Assembly: GCF_947495625.1 (NCBI RefSeq)
Contig: NZ_CANLZW010000033.1
Coordinates: forward strand, 1-52,639
Source of the DNA: an uncultured Cocleimonas sp.
GTDB taxonomy: Bacteria; Pseudomonadota; Gammaproteobacteria; Thiotrichales; Thiotrichaceae
Length of the DNA: 52,639 bases
Direction: 5' to 3'
This document shows, piece by piece, positions 18,877 through 25,842 of the stretch. The notes under the pieces were generated by a model, which had not been told where the DNA came from, did no database searches, and saw only the letters and a list, made by a program, of their open reading frames with translations. How positions within the stretch are numbered: position 1 is the first letter of the stretch; every line of letters begins with the position of its first letter. Made by a program: the position numbers and the translations under genes.

Positions 18877-19572
18877 TTAGTAAGGCCTCATACCCGTAAA
18901 GTTACCGGGTGGGTTATAACTACAAACCCATGTTTGTGATTTGTCGTTGCAGACTTTTACGGCACAGCCAACTTCGGTTGTGTTCTTCCAAACGACTTGC
19001 GTGTAGTGACCGCATTTTTGTCCAGGTTTACAACTATTGCTTTGGTAATCATACCAGCGCTCTTCATCTGTCCACGCTTTTACGACATCTTTAATGGTCA
19101 CCCGATTGGTTTCGCGAAATCCATCGCTCCACACTACTGCGCTTGACCAGTATAGATTCTCACCATAAGGAGGTTGCCCGCTTCTATGACGCATTGTACA
19201 GCTTGACCCTGAACCTAAATGATTAGCCCATTCTTTTGAATATCTTGCTAGTTTATTTGACCACTTTAGTGGCTTAAGACGATGTTTGGCTCTTACTCTA
19301 TTATGAGATTTTAGTACTCCTGAAAAAAGCTGAGATTTTGATAAAGGTGGTTTAGCGGGTGGTCGAACTTCAATGATTTGCTGCTCGATTGGATCTTCAG
19401 GAGGCAATTCAATATTTTTTGGGTCATGTGTAAATCCCTCTACTAATTCTTCTGTAGGTTCGATAATTTCAAGCGGGGGAGATTCTTTTTGTTCAACAGA
19501 ACAGGAGATTAGTAATAAGCTACTTATAAAGAAGAGCATGCTTCTTTGAATGGGTTTGATACGTGTACGCAT
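18877..19572 (-). CDS. CAP-domain lipoprotein (SCP/PR-1-like)
   Basis: 231 residues. A signal sequence ends in the lipobox LISC (Cys24, next residue Ser, so outer-membrane sorting is likely). A Pro/Glu-rich linker (about 28-78) precedes a CAP domain (about 85-228) with GENLYWSS, GHYTQVVW and the terminal CSYNPPGN motif. At least three conserved cysteine pairs are possible. The nearest described members are eukaryote-like PR-1 proteins, also common in gammaproteobacteria. The biochemical role is unknown. It is convergent with pbpC, with only 41 bases between the stops and no clear terminator. Confidence 0.85.
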   Translation of the reverse strand: MRTRIKPIQRSMLFFISSLLLISCSVEQKESPPLEIIEPTEELVEGFTHDPKNIELPPEDPIEQQIIEVRPPAKPPLSKSQLFSGVLKSHNRVRAKHRLKPLKWSNKLARYSKEWANHLGSGSSCTMRHRSGQPPYGENLYWSSAVVWSDGFRETNRVTIKDVVKAWTDEERWYDYQSNSCKPGQKCGHYTQVVWKNTTEVGCAVKVCNDKSQTWVCSYNPPGNFTGMRPY

Positions 19573-19607
19573 AAGTCAGTGTATAGATATTTTCTTTAAT
19601 GGCCCCG

Positions 19608-19635
19608 AAAAACCCGCTAAAAGTAGGGGGGTGAC
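19608..19635 (-). terminator. C6-TACTTT repeat, copy 6 (terminator of plsC)
   Basis: On minus: GTCACCCCCCTACTTTTAGC, then GGG and five T. A stem CCC-C-CTA / TAG-C-GGG with a CTTT loop forms around one C-C mismatch, followed by the U-tract. It lies 57 bases past the plsC stop in the correct orientation. Confidence 0.8.
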
Positions 19636-19692
19636 TCTAATTATTGTTATTTCTTAAAGAGTTCGGGGTGCGGCTTAAGTTCGTTATTAAAT

Positions 19693-20445
19693 TTACTTTT
19701 TTACTGCTGGCGGCATTTTTTCAATCTCTGCCTCGATCCAGTTTCTTACTTTATCATTGATCTGTTCTGCTGTTAAACCTTCTACGCTAAACGGTTTTCC
19801 GATACTCACGGTGATTGTACCGGGCAATTTGATGTAACTATGCCTTGGCCAACATTCTCCGGCATTATGTGCAAGCGGGTAAACAGGATAACCACTGTAT
19901 TCAGCAAGCAATGCAGCACCCATTCGATAGGCTTTCTTTTGTCCTGGTAAAACACGGGTTCCCTCTGGAAACATGCAAATCCAATTGCCTTCATCAAGAC
20001 GTTCCTTACCGCGTTTTTTTACTTGCTCGACCGCAGAAGCGCCCGATTTTCTGTCTATTGCAATAGGTTTGGTGGTTATGAGCGCCCAACCAAAAAAAGG
20101 TATCCAGGTGAGTTCTTTTTTCAAGACCCACGATGTTGTCGGTAACAGCGTCGGTATTAACATGGTTTCCCACGTTGACTGATGATTTGCGAGAATAATG
20201 CCACGATTATTCAGGTCGATATTCTCTTTGCCGATAATGTTGTAATTGACTCCACAGGTTACTTTTAACCACCAGATATTAAAGTGTGTCCATGGCAATA
20301 CTGTTCGATAGCTGAGTTTTGGCCCTAGCATCAACAAAAGGGGTGAAAATAAACCGTAGAATATTGTGCTGGTGAGTAATCCAATCCAATATAAAGTAGC
20401 GCGAATGTAAAGTAGAGGCGTATTCAAAGGATTATGAGTCTTCAA
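19693..20445 (-). CDS. plsC: 1-acyl-sn-glycerol-3-phosphate acyltransferase
   Basis: 250-residue inner-membrane PlsC. A hydrophobic N-terminus (about 10-40) precedes the acyltransferase motif [10 protein letters not shown] (HX4-type, His near 88) and motif III FPEGTR near 160. It would make phosphatidic acid from lysophosphatidate. The best start is TTG at 20445, inside the last 18-bp repeat unit of rdgB and overlapping that gene by 14 bases. No good ribosome-binding site is visible, so translation probably depends on coupling to rdgB. A second PlsC-domain protein lies at 47489-48871. Confidence 0.88.
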   Translation of the reverse strand: MKTHNPLNTPLLYIRATLYWIGLLTSTIFYGLFSPLLLMLGPKLSYRTVLPWTHFNIWWLKVTCGVNYNIIGKENIDLNNRGIILANHQSTWETMLIPTLLPTTSWVLKKELTWIPFFGWALITTKPIAIDRKSGASAVEQVKKRGKERLDEGNWICMFPEGTRVLPGQKKAYRMGAALLAEYSGYPVYPLAHNAGECWPRHSYIKLPGTITVSIGKPFSVEGLTAEQINDKVRNWIEAEIEKMPPAVKK

Positions 20446-21157
20446 CGGTTAGAGAGTCTTCAGCGTTTAGAGAGTCTTCAGCGTTTAGAGAGTCTTTAAC
20501 AATTAGAGAATCTTCAACGGATAAAGAGTCTTCAACAGATAATGAAACGTTATCTTTCATCAGCTGCAACATGATTTCTAGTGCTTTACCGCGATGACTA
20601 ACGCTATTTTTTTCGTCTGAATTTAGCTCCGCTGAGCTTTTACCAAAACTAGGTACATAAAAAAGAGGATCGTATCCGAAGCCATTTGCGCCTGATAGCT
20701 CCTTTAAAATAGTACCTTCCCAACTCGCATCTGCAATTAATGGAGAAGGGTCTTCAGCATGTCGCATGAAGACGATGCAACAGCGAAAACGCGCCGTGCG
20801 CTTCTCATCTGGTACATCTTTCATTTCTTCTAGCAGTTTTTGATTGTTTGCCGCATTACCTTCGCCGGAATAACGCGCGGAGTAAATACCGGGCTGACCG
20901 TTCAGTGCGTCAACCTCTATTCCTGAGTCGTCCGCTAAGGCAGGTAAACCTGTTTGTTGTGCTGCATTTCGTGCTTTGATAATTGCGTTTTCAACAAATG
21001 TAAGGCCCGTTTCAGGCACCTCTGTTACATCGTAATCAGACTGCGCCACAACTTCGAAACCCGCGCTACCGAGAATTTCAAAGAATTCGCGCAACTTTCC
21101 TGCATTTCCGCTGGCAAGTACGACTTTCTGTTTTGGTGCTGTGGCGTCTGTATTCAC
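20432..21157 (-). CDS. rdgB: XTP/dITP pyrophosphatase with acidic repeat tail
   Basis: 241 residues. The first roughly 200 match RdgB/HAM1, which hydrolyses ITP, dITP and XTP to keep deaminated purines out of nucleic acids: [10 protein letters not shown] at the N-terminus, [10 protein letters not shown], and the SHRGKAL region near 190. The usual RdgB ends there. This one continues with about 40 residues of six-residue repeats ([18 protein letters not shown]), encoded by a DNA tandem repeat. GTG start in a TAGTG overlap with rph. The middle gene of a coupled rph-rdgB-plsC set. Confidence 0.92.
   Translation of the reverse strand: MNTDATAPKQKVVLASGNAGKLREFFEILGSAGFEVVAQSDYDVTEVPETGLTFVENAIIKARNAAQQTGLPALADDSGIEVDALNGQPGIYSARYSGEGNAANNQKLLEEMKDVPDEKRTARFRCCIVFMRHAEDPSPLIADASWEGTILKELSGANGFGYDPLFYVPSFGKSSAELNSDEKNSVSHRGKALEIMLQLMKDNVSLSVEDSLSVEDSLIVKDSLNAEDSLNAEDSLTVEDS
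20436..20543. repeat. 18-bp minisatellite, six units, in rdgB 3' end
   Basis: Six head-to-tail 18-bp units, each beginning GAGTC or GAATC, with consensus GAGTCTTCARCGKTTAGA. Units 2 and 3 (20454-20471, 20472-20489) are identical, and drift grows toward 20543. The length is a multiple of three, so unit gain or loss changes only the length of the RdgB tail, but it also moves the plsC start region. Confidence 0.9.
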
Positions 21158-21870
21158 TATTTTAGTGTTTCATCCTGTATTTCAATGATTTCGTTGATGC
21201 CTTTCTCCGCTAAATCAAGCATAGCATTCATTTCATCGCGGCTGTAAGCATGACCTTCAGCAGTACCTTGCACTTCTATGAAGTGTCCTGCGTTGTTCAT
21301 CACGACATTCATATCTGTTTCTGCGTTAGAGTCTTCCGCATAATCAAGATCGAGTACTGGGTTTCCCTTATAAATACCGACTGAAACCGAAGCAAGTTGC
21401 CCCATCAGTGGATCTCTCTTGATTTTCTTAGAGTCTAGTAGAGTTTGCACCGCATCGCACAAAGCAACGTAAGCACCACTGATAGAAGCGGTTCGGGTGC
21501 CGCCATCTGCCTGAATAACATCACAATCGACGATGATTTGGCGTTCGCCCAATGCTTCAAGATTAACAATCGCACGTAAAGAACGCCCAATTAATCGCTG
21601 AATTTCCATGGTGCGACCACCTTGCTTGCCGCGTGCCGCTTCACGACCCATACGTGAATTAGTCGAGCGTGGCAACATGCCATATTCAGCCGTTACCCAG
21701 CCTTGGCCTTTACCGCGTAACCAGGGTGGTGTGCGTTCATCAATCGTCGCCGTACATAACACTTTGGTGTTTCCAAATTCAACTAAAACTGAGCCTTCAG
21801 CATGCATGGTGTAATTACGGGTAAATTTAACTTGGCGCATTTCATCGTTGGCGCGACCACTAGGTCTCAT
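21157..21870 (-). CDS. rph: ribonuclease PH
   Basis: 237 residues, full length for this phosphorolytic 3'-5' exoribonuclease, which trims tRNA 3' ends. It opens [12 protein letters not shown] and shows [19 protein letters not shown], the [20 protein letters not shown] phosphate/tRNA region and [16 protein letters not shown] with catalytic aspartates. No truncation, unlike the frameshifted rph of E. coli K-12. The stop overlaps the rdgB GTG. The conserved pairing rph-rdgB supports both calls. Confidence 0.96.
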   Translation of the reverse strand: MRPSGRANDEMRQVKFTRNYTMHAEGSVLVEFGNTKVLCTATIDERTPPWLRGKGQGWVTAEYGMLPRSTNSRMGREAARGKQGGRTMEIQRLIGRSLRAIVNLEALGERQIIVDCDVIQADGGTRTASISGAYVALCDAVQTLLDSKKIKRDPLMGQLASVSVGIYKGNPVLDLDYAEDSNAETDMNVVMNNAGHFIEVQGTAEGHAYSRDEMNAMLDLAEKGINEIIEIQDETLK

Positions 21871-21900
21871 AGACGTATCTCTTGAATTTGAAAAACGCAG

Positions 21901-21906
21901 ATTATA
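21901..21906 (-). promoter_or_regulatory. candidate -10 of rph operon
   Basis: TATAAT on minus, 31 bases upstream of the rph ATG. No convincing -35 at 16-18 bases. It is the best hexamer match in the intergenic region. Confidence 0.4.
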
Positions 21907-21952
21907 CGGAGCTTTGTAAAAATTTCATTTAAATACGATTATTTTAAGACTA

Positions 21953-21987
21953 CTGACACAATGCTGTCAGCAGGGCTGTCGTATAGT
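21953..21987 (+). promoter_or_regulatory. candidate operator and -10 of VOC gene
   Basis: A perfect inverted repeat CTGACA-CAATGC-TGTCAG (21953-21970) lies 11 bases before a -10-like TATAGT (21982-21987). No separate -35 is evident, so the dyad may be a regulator site. The gene starts at 22079 after a strong AAAGGAG. Confidence 0.35.
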
Positions 21988-22078
21988 TTGTTTGTGGGTA
22001 GGCAAACACAGAGCAAATACCAGTAGAAGCAAACAAGCTTTTAAATAACGCAATAGACACAAAAGAAAGGAGATAGGA

Positions 22079-22465
22079 ATGAGTAACCCAATGAAACAAC
22101 ACGGTGCATTTAGCTGGAATGAATTAATGACAACAGATGTGGCAGGCGCAAAAGCCTTCTACGGAAAAATGTTCAACTGGCAGATGGAAGACATGGAAAT
22201 GGATCAACCATATACACTGGCAAAGATTGACGATGAAATGAAAGCAGGCTTAATGCCATTAACTCCAGAATGTGGTGAGATGCCTCCATACTGGGGCGCT
22301 TATGTTACAGTTGATGACGTCGAAGTCAGCGCGAAACAGGCCGAAGCACTGGGTGGTAAGATATTATTAGAGCCTAGAGATATTCCTACGGTAGGGCGCA
22401 TGTGTGTCATTAGTGACCCTCAAGGTGCTACTCTAACTATTATCAGCTATTTTGATCAGGAATAA
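22079..22465 (+). CDS. VOC-superfamily (glyoxalase/bleomycin-resistance fold) protein
   Basis: 128 residues. It has the compact duplicated beta-alpha-beta-beta-beta pattern of VOC proteins, opening with GAFSWNELMTTDVAGAKAFY, common in CFP32/27 kDa antigen-like members. A strong ribosome-binding site (AAAGGAG) precedes the ATG. Metal ligands cannot be set confidently from sequence. It may act on a small electrophile or just bind one; no partner gene helps. Confidence 0.85.
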   Translation: MSNPMKQHGAFSWNELMTTDVAGAKAFYGKMFNWQMEDMEMDQPYTLAKIDDEMKAGLMPLTPECGEMPPYWGAYVTVDDVEVSAKQAEALGGKILLEPRDIPTVGRMCVISDPQGATLTIISYFDQE

Positions 22466-22481
22466 TTGCAATCGTTTTATT

Positions 22482-22512
22482 AAGTCACCCCCCTACTTTG
22501 AGGCACTTTTTT
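22482..22512 (+). repeat. C6-TACTTT repeat, copy 7
   Basis: Reads AAGTCACCCCCCTACTTTGA, then GGCAC and six T, 16 bases past the VOC stop in terminator orientation. It is also the left partner of an inverted pair with copy at 22741-22767, enclosing a broken gene. Confidence 0.85.
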
Positions 22513-22526
22513 AAAGCGTATCACTT

Positions 22527-22754
22527 ATGACAGAACTGAGATCAGAGTTAAAAACTCAAATGATTCAGATATGCGATAAGAAAATATCGGAAAAAGGGCA
22601 ATCGGTGGGGGTGTCTTTCTACGCATTTTTTGCGAATAAAAACACTGACCCTGAGAGTTTGATGGAAGTTGCCACCTGATGGATTCAAACGCATCGATTA
22701 GATCATTTTGAGAAGGCTCATAAGATTAGGGATATGATAGAAAAGGGCCTGTAA
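22527..22754 (+). pseudogene. small gene interrupted by one in-frame TGA
   Basis: A 76-codon frame begins with ATG and ends at TAA (22752-22754). It is interrupted only by TGA at 22677-22679 (codon 51), immediately before a TGG Trp codon. The translation on both sides is gene-like (QSVGVSFYAFFANKN before; THRLDHFEKAHKIRDMIEKG after) and resembles, from memory, a small conserved family (possibly DUF6500) in which a WW pair sits at this place. A TGG-to-TGA change is the simplest explanation. No clear ribosome-binding site. It could be a genuine pseudogene or a sequencing error. Confidence 0.65.
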
Positions 22755-22767
22755 GTAAGGGGGTGAC
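22741..22767 (-). repeat. C6-TACTTT repeat, copy 8 (overlaps pseudogene stop)
   Basis: On minus: GTCACCCCCTTACTTACAGG, then CCC and TTTT. The orientation is opposite to both flanking plus-strand genes. It overlaps the stop codon of the broken gene and forms an inverted pair with copy 7. Confidence 0.75.
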
Positions 22768-22794
22768 TACCAATAATTAAGGATAAATGGATCT

Positions 22795-23484
22795 ATGAGG
22801 CGTGCTGACAGACTCTTTCAAATAGTACAATTTCTTCGTACTCGACGTGTAACGACAGCAGCATGGTTAGCAGAAAGACTAGAGGTATCTGAGCGCACAA
22901 TTTATCGAGACATCAAAGATTTAATGCTTTCGGGTGTGAAAATTGAAGGTGAAGCGGGCATAGGATATGTCGTCAGGCGCGGATTTGATTTACCGCCACT
23001 GATGTTCTCAAAAGAGGAAATTAGTGCTCTAACGTTAGGGGCACGATTAGTAGATAGCTGGGCAGACCCTGAACTAGCGACCGCCGCTCAATCAGTACTG
23101 AGCAAAATCGAAACGGTCCTACCCGCTGATTTAAAATCCAGTCTCGATGAAACCAAAATGTTTTCACCCTATATGCGGATTCACCCCAAAGTCGCATCGA
23201 TGATGACGCAGGTGCGCAAAGCAGCTGATAACCGTTTTAAATTGAGTATGCAATATACGCGTGCTGACGGCACAGCATCGGAAAGAACAATCTGGCCGTT
23301 AGGTCTGTTTTTCTGGGGATCAATCTGGACCATTGGTGCGTGGTGTGAATTACGTCAGGAGTTTCGTGTTTTTCGTTTGGATAGAATTCAGGTATTGAAG
23401 GTTCTCGCTGACAGTTATCCGCACGAAAAGGGTAAAACTCTGGAAGATATGATTGAACACGAAAAGAAACAATATTGCAGTTAA
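22795..23484 (+). CDS. WYL-domain transcriptional regulator (YafY-like)
   Basis: 229 residues. The N-terminal HTH_11 winged helix (about 1-60, with AAWLAERLEVSERTIYRDI) is followed by a WYL domain (about 130-220; core RTIWPLGLFFWGSIWTIGAWCELR). WYL regulators bind a nucleic-acid or nucleotide-like ligand and often repress neighbouring stress or defence genes. The nearest genes are the VOC protein and a CZB protein; neither is an obvious target. Confidence 0.9.
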   Translation: MRRADRLFQIVQFLRTRRVTTAAWLAERLEVSERTIYRDIKDLMLSGVKIEGEAGIGYVVRRGFDLPPLMFSKEEISALTLGARLVDSWADPELATAAQSVLSKIETVLPADLKSSLDETKMFSPYMRIHPKVASMMTQVRKAADNRFKLSMQYTRADGTASERTIWPLGLFFWGSIWTIGAWCELRQEFRVFRLDRIQVLKVLADSYPHEKGKTLEDMIEHEKKQYCS

Positions 23485-23592
23485 TCTGAATCTCGTTGAA
23501 ATAGTTGAAAAGCTGGTTATGATTGAAATAACGGTAATTGATTGGTGAGAGCAAATATAAACCAAATCTAAAAAACCGATGGCACAGGTGCT

Positions 23593-23598
23593 TATAAT
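23593..23598 (+). promoter_or_regulatory. candidate -10 of CZB gene
   Basis: TATAAT, 21 bases before the CZB ATG, in an AT-rich stretch with no clear -35. Confidence 0.3.
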
Positions 23599-23619
23599 TT
23601 TAAAAATAATCAAACCATC

Positions 23620-24075
23620 ATGAATAAAGCGCATATTATTAAAAGCCTACAGCAGGCTAAACCAGACCATATCGAATGGATCAAACAAGGTTACAAACTG
23701 GTTAAAGGTGTGCCTGAAGATCAGGTAAAAAAACCAGTAGATTGTAAAGACTGTGCCTTTGGTAAGTGGTATCAAGAAGAAGGGTTTAAGCTGGTTAATA
23801 TCCCGCAACTGAGGGATGTTTATGCACTTCATGAAGAGATTCATAAGGCCTATACGTCTTTGTATTACATTACATTCGATCGACGTAAGAAAGCTCGGTC
23901 TACCTTAATCACAGCAGATGAGGTTGAAGTGCCAGTCGATGAAACACCATTCCGTATGAAAAAACTTAAAGACTTGGAAAAGAAAACAGTCACCATGATT
24001 CGGGCATTGAATACTATCGAGAAGAAAGTCGATGCGATGCAGGAACAAGATTTTGATAATGGCTGGTTGAATTAG
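23620..24075 (+). CDS. stand-alone chemoreceptor zinc-binding (CZB) domain protein
   Basis: 151 residues. Residues 5-80 fit a CZB domain: His17, Cys45 in CAFGKWY, and His71/His75 in HEEIH, the 3His/1Cys zinc set. CZB domains normally sit at the C-terminus of chemoreceptors or diguanylate cyclases, where the Zn-bound cysteine senses zinc or hypochlorous acid. Here there is no signalling domain; a C-terminal helical stretch with KKLKDLEKKTVTMIRAL suggests oligomerisation. It is a soluble cytoplasmic protein, possibly a sensor or adaptor acting in trans. Confidence 0.82.
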   Translation: MNKAHIIKSLQQAKPDHIEWIKQGYKLVKGVPEDQVKKPVDCKDCAFGKWYQEEGFKLVNIPQLRDVYALHEEIHKAYTSLYYITFDRRKKARSTLITADEVEVPVDETPFRMKKLKDLEKKTVTMIRALNTIEKKVDAMQEQDFDNGWLN

Positions 24076-24227
24076 TTAATACATCGATAGTTATTTCATG
24101 GCTAGTTACTCAATGACTGTGTGAGCAAAGGTCTTAAAATAACCGCGTAAATATAATTCTCATTTTTAAAAGATATTTTTTCCGTTAGAATAGCCAATCT
24201 AAATAAGCAAATCCTAATGGAGTTCCA

Positions 24228-24851
24228 ATGAGTTCATCAAACCAGAAAATGCTAGAAGAAGCCCTAGCTTTATACGATGCAGCGAATAGCAAAGATCCAA
24301 ATATTGAGAAAGAAGACGGGAAAGATATTCCTAAAGAGTTGCTTTACTCAAAACGTATGTTGGATATGCTTTCACGTTTTATTCCAGATGCTGAAGATGT
24401 TGCTAAACTTTCCGTTGCGGCACAACACATCGAGCGTTGGAAATCTCCAAGAAGCGACTACCCAATGAACCGCAAGGGTTATCATCTTTGGCGAACCAAT
24501 CTATATAAATTTCACGCAGAAACTGCTGCAAAATATTTAACAGAAGCAGGCTATGACGAAGAAACAATTGAGCGGGTTAAACTCGCTATAAACAAGAAAA
24601 ACTTAAAAACAAATCCAGATACACAAGTCGTTGAAGATATTGCGGCATTAACGTTTATCGAACATTACATGACGGCGATGTATGAAAAGTTTACTGAGTA
24701 TGATGAAGATAAATGGATCGACATTATTATTCGTACCTGGAAAAAAATGTCACCAGCAGCACACGATTTTGCGCTTTCTGGCAGTGTGAAATTACCTGAA
24801 GGTTTAGTGCCAGTCATTCAAAAAGCATTAGCAAAAGCTGCCGCTACTTAA
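24228..24851 (+). CDS. DUF4202 family protein
   Basis: 207 residues matching DUF4202: AAQHIERWKSPR, YPMNRKGYHLWRTNLYKFHAE and an acidic EDIAALTFIEHYM stretch. The conserved His, Asp and Glu residues resemble an HD-like metal-binding arrangement, but the function is unknown. A ribosome-binding site ATGGAG precedes the start. It is convergent with the YdjM-like gene, with copy 9 between them. Confidence 0.85.
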   Translation: MSSSNQKMLEEALALYDAANSKDPNIEKEDGKDIPKELLYSKRMLDMLSRFIPDAEDVAKLSVAAQHIERWKSPRSDYPMNRKGYHLWRTNLYKFHAETAAKYLTEAGYDEETIERVKLAINKKNLKTNPDTQVVEDIAALTFIEHYMTAMYEKFTEYDEDKWIDIIIRTWKKMSPAAHDFALSGSVKLPEGLVPVIQKALAKAAAT

Positions 24852-24947
24852 TTTAAAATACATGATCTGAATATCAGTCTAATAAGATCAAAATATAATA
24901 ATTACTGAGGTTGTTCTAAATCTCAGCTGAGTGAAGTCTTTTCATAT

Positions 24948-24975
24948 AAAAACCCCCTAAAAGTAGGGGGGTGTC
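24948..24975 (-). terminator. C6-TACTTT repeat, copy 9 (strong bidirectional terminator)
   Basis: On minus: GACACCCCCCTACTTTTAGG, then GGG and five T. It is the best-structured copy: a perfect 7-bp stem CCCCCTA/TAGGGGG with a CTTT loop and flanking T/A tracts, usable from both convergent genes. Confidence 0.88.
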
Positions 24976-24997
24976 ATTTTCAATTTAAACTCATTAT

Positions 24998-25687
24998 CTA
25001 AAGTAAGCGTTCTGAGATCACACGATAAGTCTCGGGGCTAGTGATTGTATCGATAAAAGCTCGGGTATCAGGTGTAACAAACCATAGTCCGACAATAGCT
25101 AAAATGATGACTGCACTGCTTGTTTTGTCTTTATAGTCAATGAGCTTGAGCGCGGTACCGAAAGATTTTTTGAGTCGATGCCCCATAAAATCAACGCTAT
25201 ACATTTCATCTAATAATAAATGCAAAATAAACCCTGAAAAGATAAAAAACGCAATCAACCAGGAAATAAATGCCGGTCTGGCAAAAAAGTGATAACTGAT
25301 TGCTGCTGTTGCAAAGGCGAATAGAATAGCGACACCAATAGAATGAATTGCTCCGCGGTGGACAGTCAATTTTTGAAATACGCTCCAGATGGGATAACGA
25401 ACGATTAAATACACACCTAAACCTGCTCCCCACAGATAGATGATGGGCAGATCATTTTCTGCGGCAAACACCCAGAGAAATGCCGCCACTATGCCTAATA
25501 ACGAGAACAAAATACGACTAGGGTAGGAATAGTGTAAATCGATATCGGGTAAAATTCCGCCTACCACCCCCATACTTGCAAGCAGTATTGCGTCTTTTGC
25601 ATCGACTAAACCTACTTGTAAACAGAGCGTCGCGAGCATGCCAGAGCCAACGGCTGCTACTCCTAAATGCGTATTGAAATTTGCCAT
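24998..25687 (-). CDS. YdjM-like membrane-bound metal-dependent hydrolase (DUF457)
   Basis: 229 residues with about five transmembrane segments. It shows the family histidines: NTHLGVAAVGSGM at the N-terminus, DIDLHYSYPSR, HRGAIHSIG and FILHLLLDEM. In E. coli ydjM is part of the LexA regulon; no LexA box is visible here. It is monocistronic and convergent with DUF4202. Enzymatic activity in this family is predicted, not shown. Confidence 0.83.
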   Translation of the reverse strand: MANFNTHLGVAAVGSGMLATLCLQVGLVDAKDAILLASMGVVGGILPDIDLHYSYPSRILFSLLGIVAAFLWVFAAENDLPIIYLWGAGLGVYLIVRYPIWSVFQKLTVHRGAIHSIGVAILFAFATAAISYHFFARPAFISWLIAFFIFSGFILHLLLDEMYSVDFMGHRLKKSFGTALKLIDYKDKTSSAVIILAIVGLWFVTPDTRAFIDTITSPETYRVISERLL

Positions 25688-25842
25688 TTATTATTAGAAT
25701 CTCTTTTAATGAGCTTAAATATTGAAGGTAGAATCATAGACTAGGCTTAATATAAATCAACGACTTAAATATCAATATGTTGTCGTAGTAGTGATTATTT
25801 TATCTAGAAATTTACTAAGGCTTTTTTATTCTTAAGGTGTGC

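Noticed and set aside
20436-20543. Tandem repeat as a possible CRISPR array
   Set aside because: Units abut without spacers and keep the rdgB frame; it is a coding minisatellite.
22603-22636. GGTGGGGGTGTC followed by a T-run, looking like another repeat copy
   Set aside because: It lacks the TAC/AAGTA core and lies in the coding frame of the broken gene, where it encodes SVGVSFYAFF; chance similarity.
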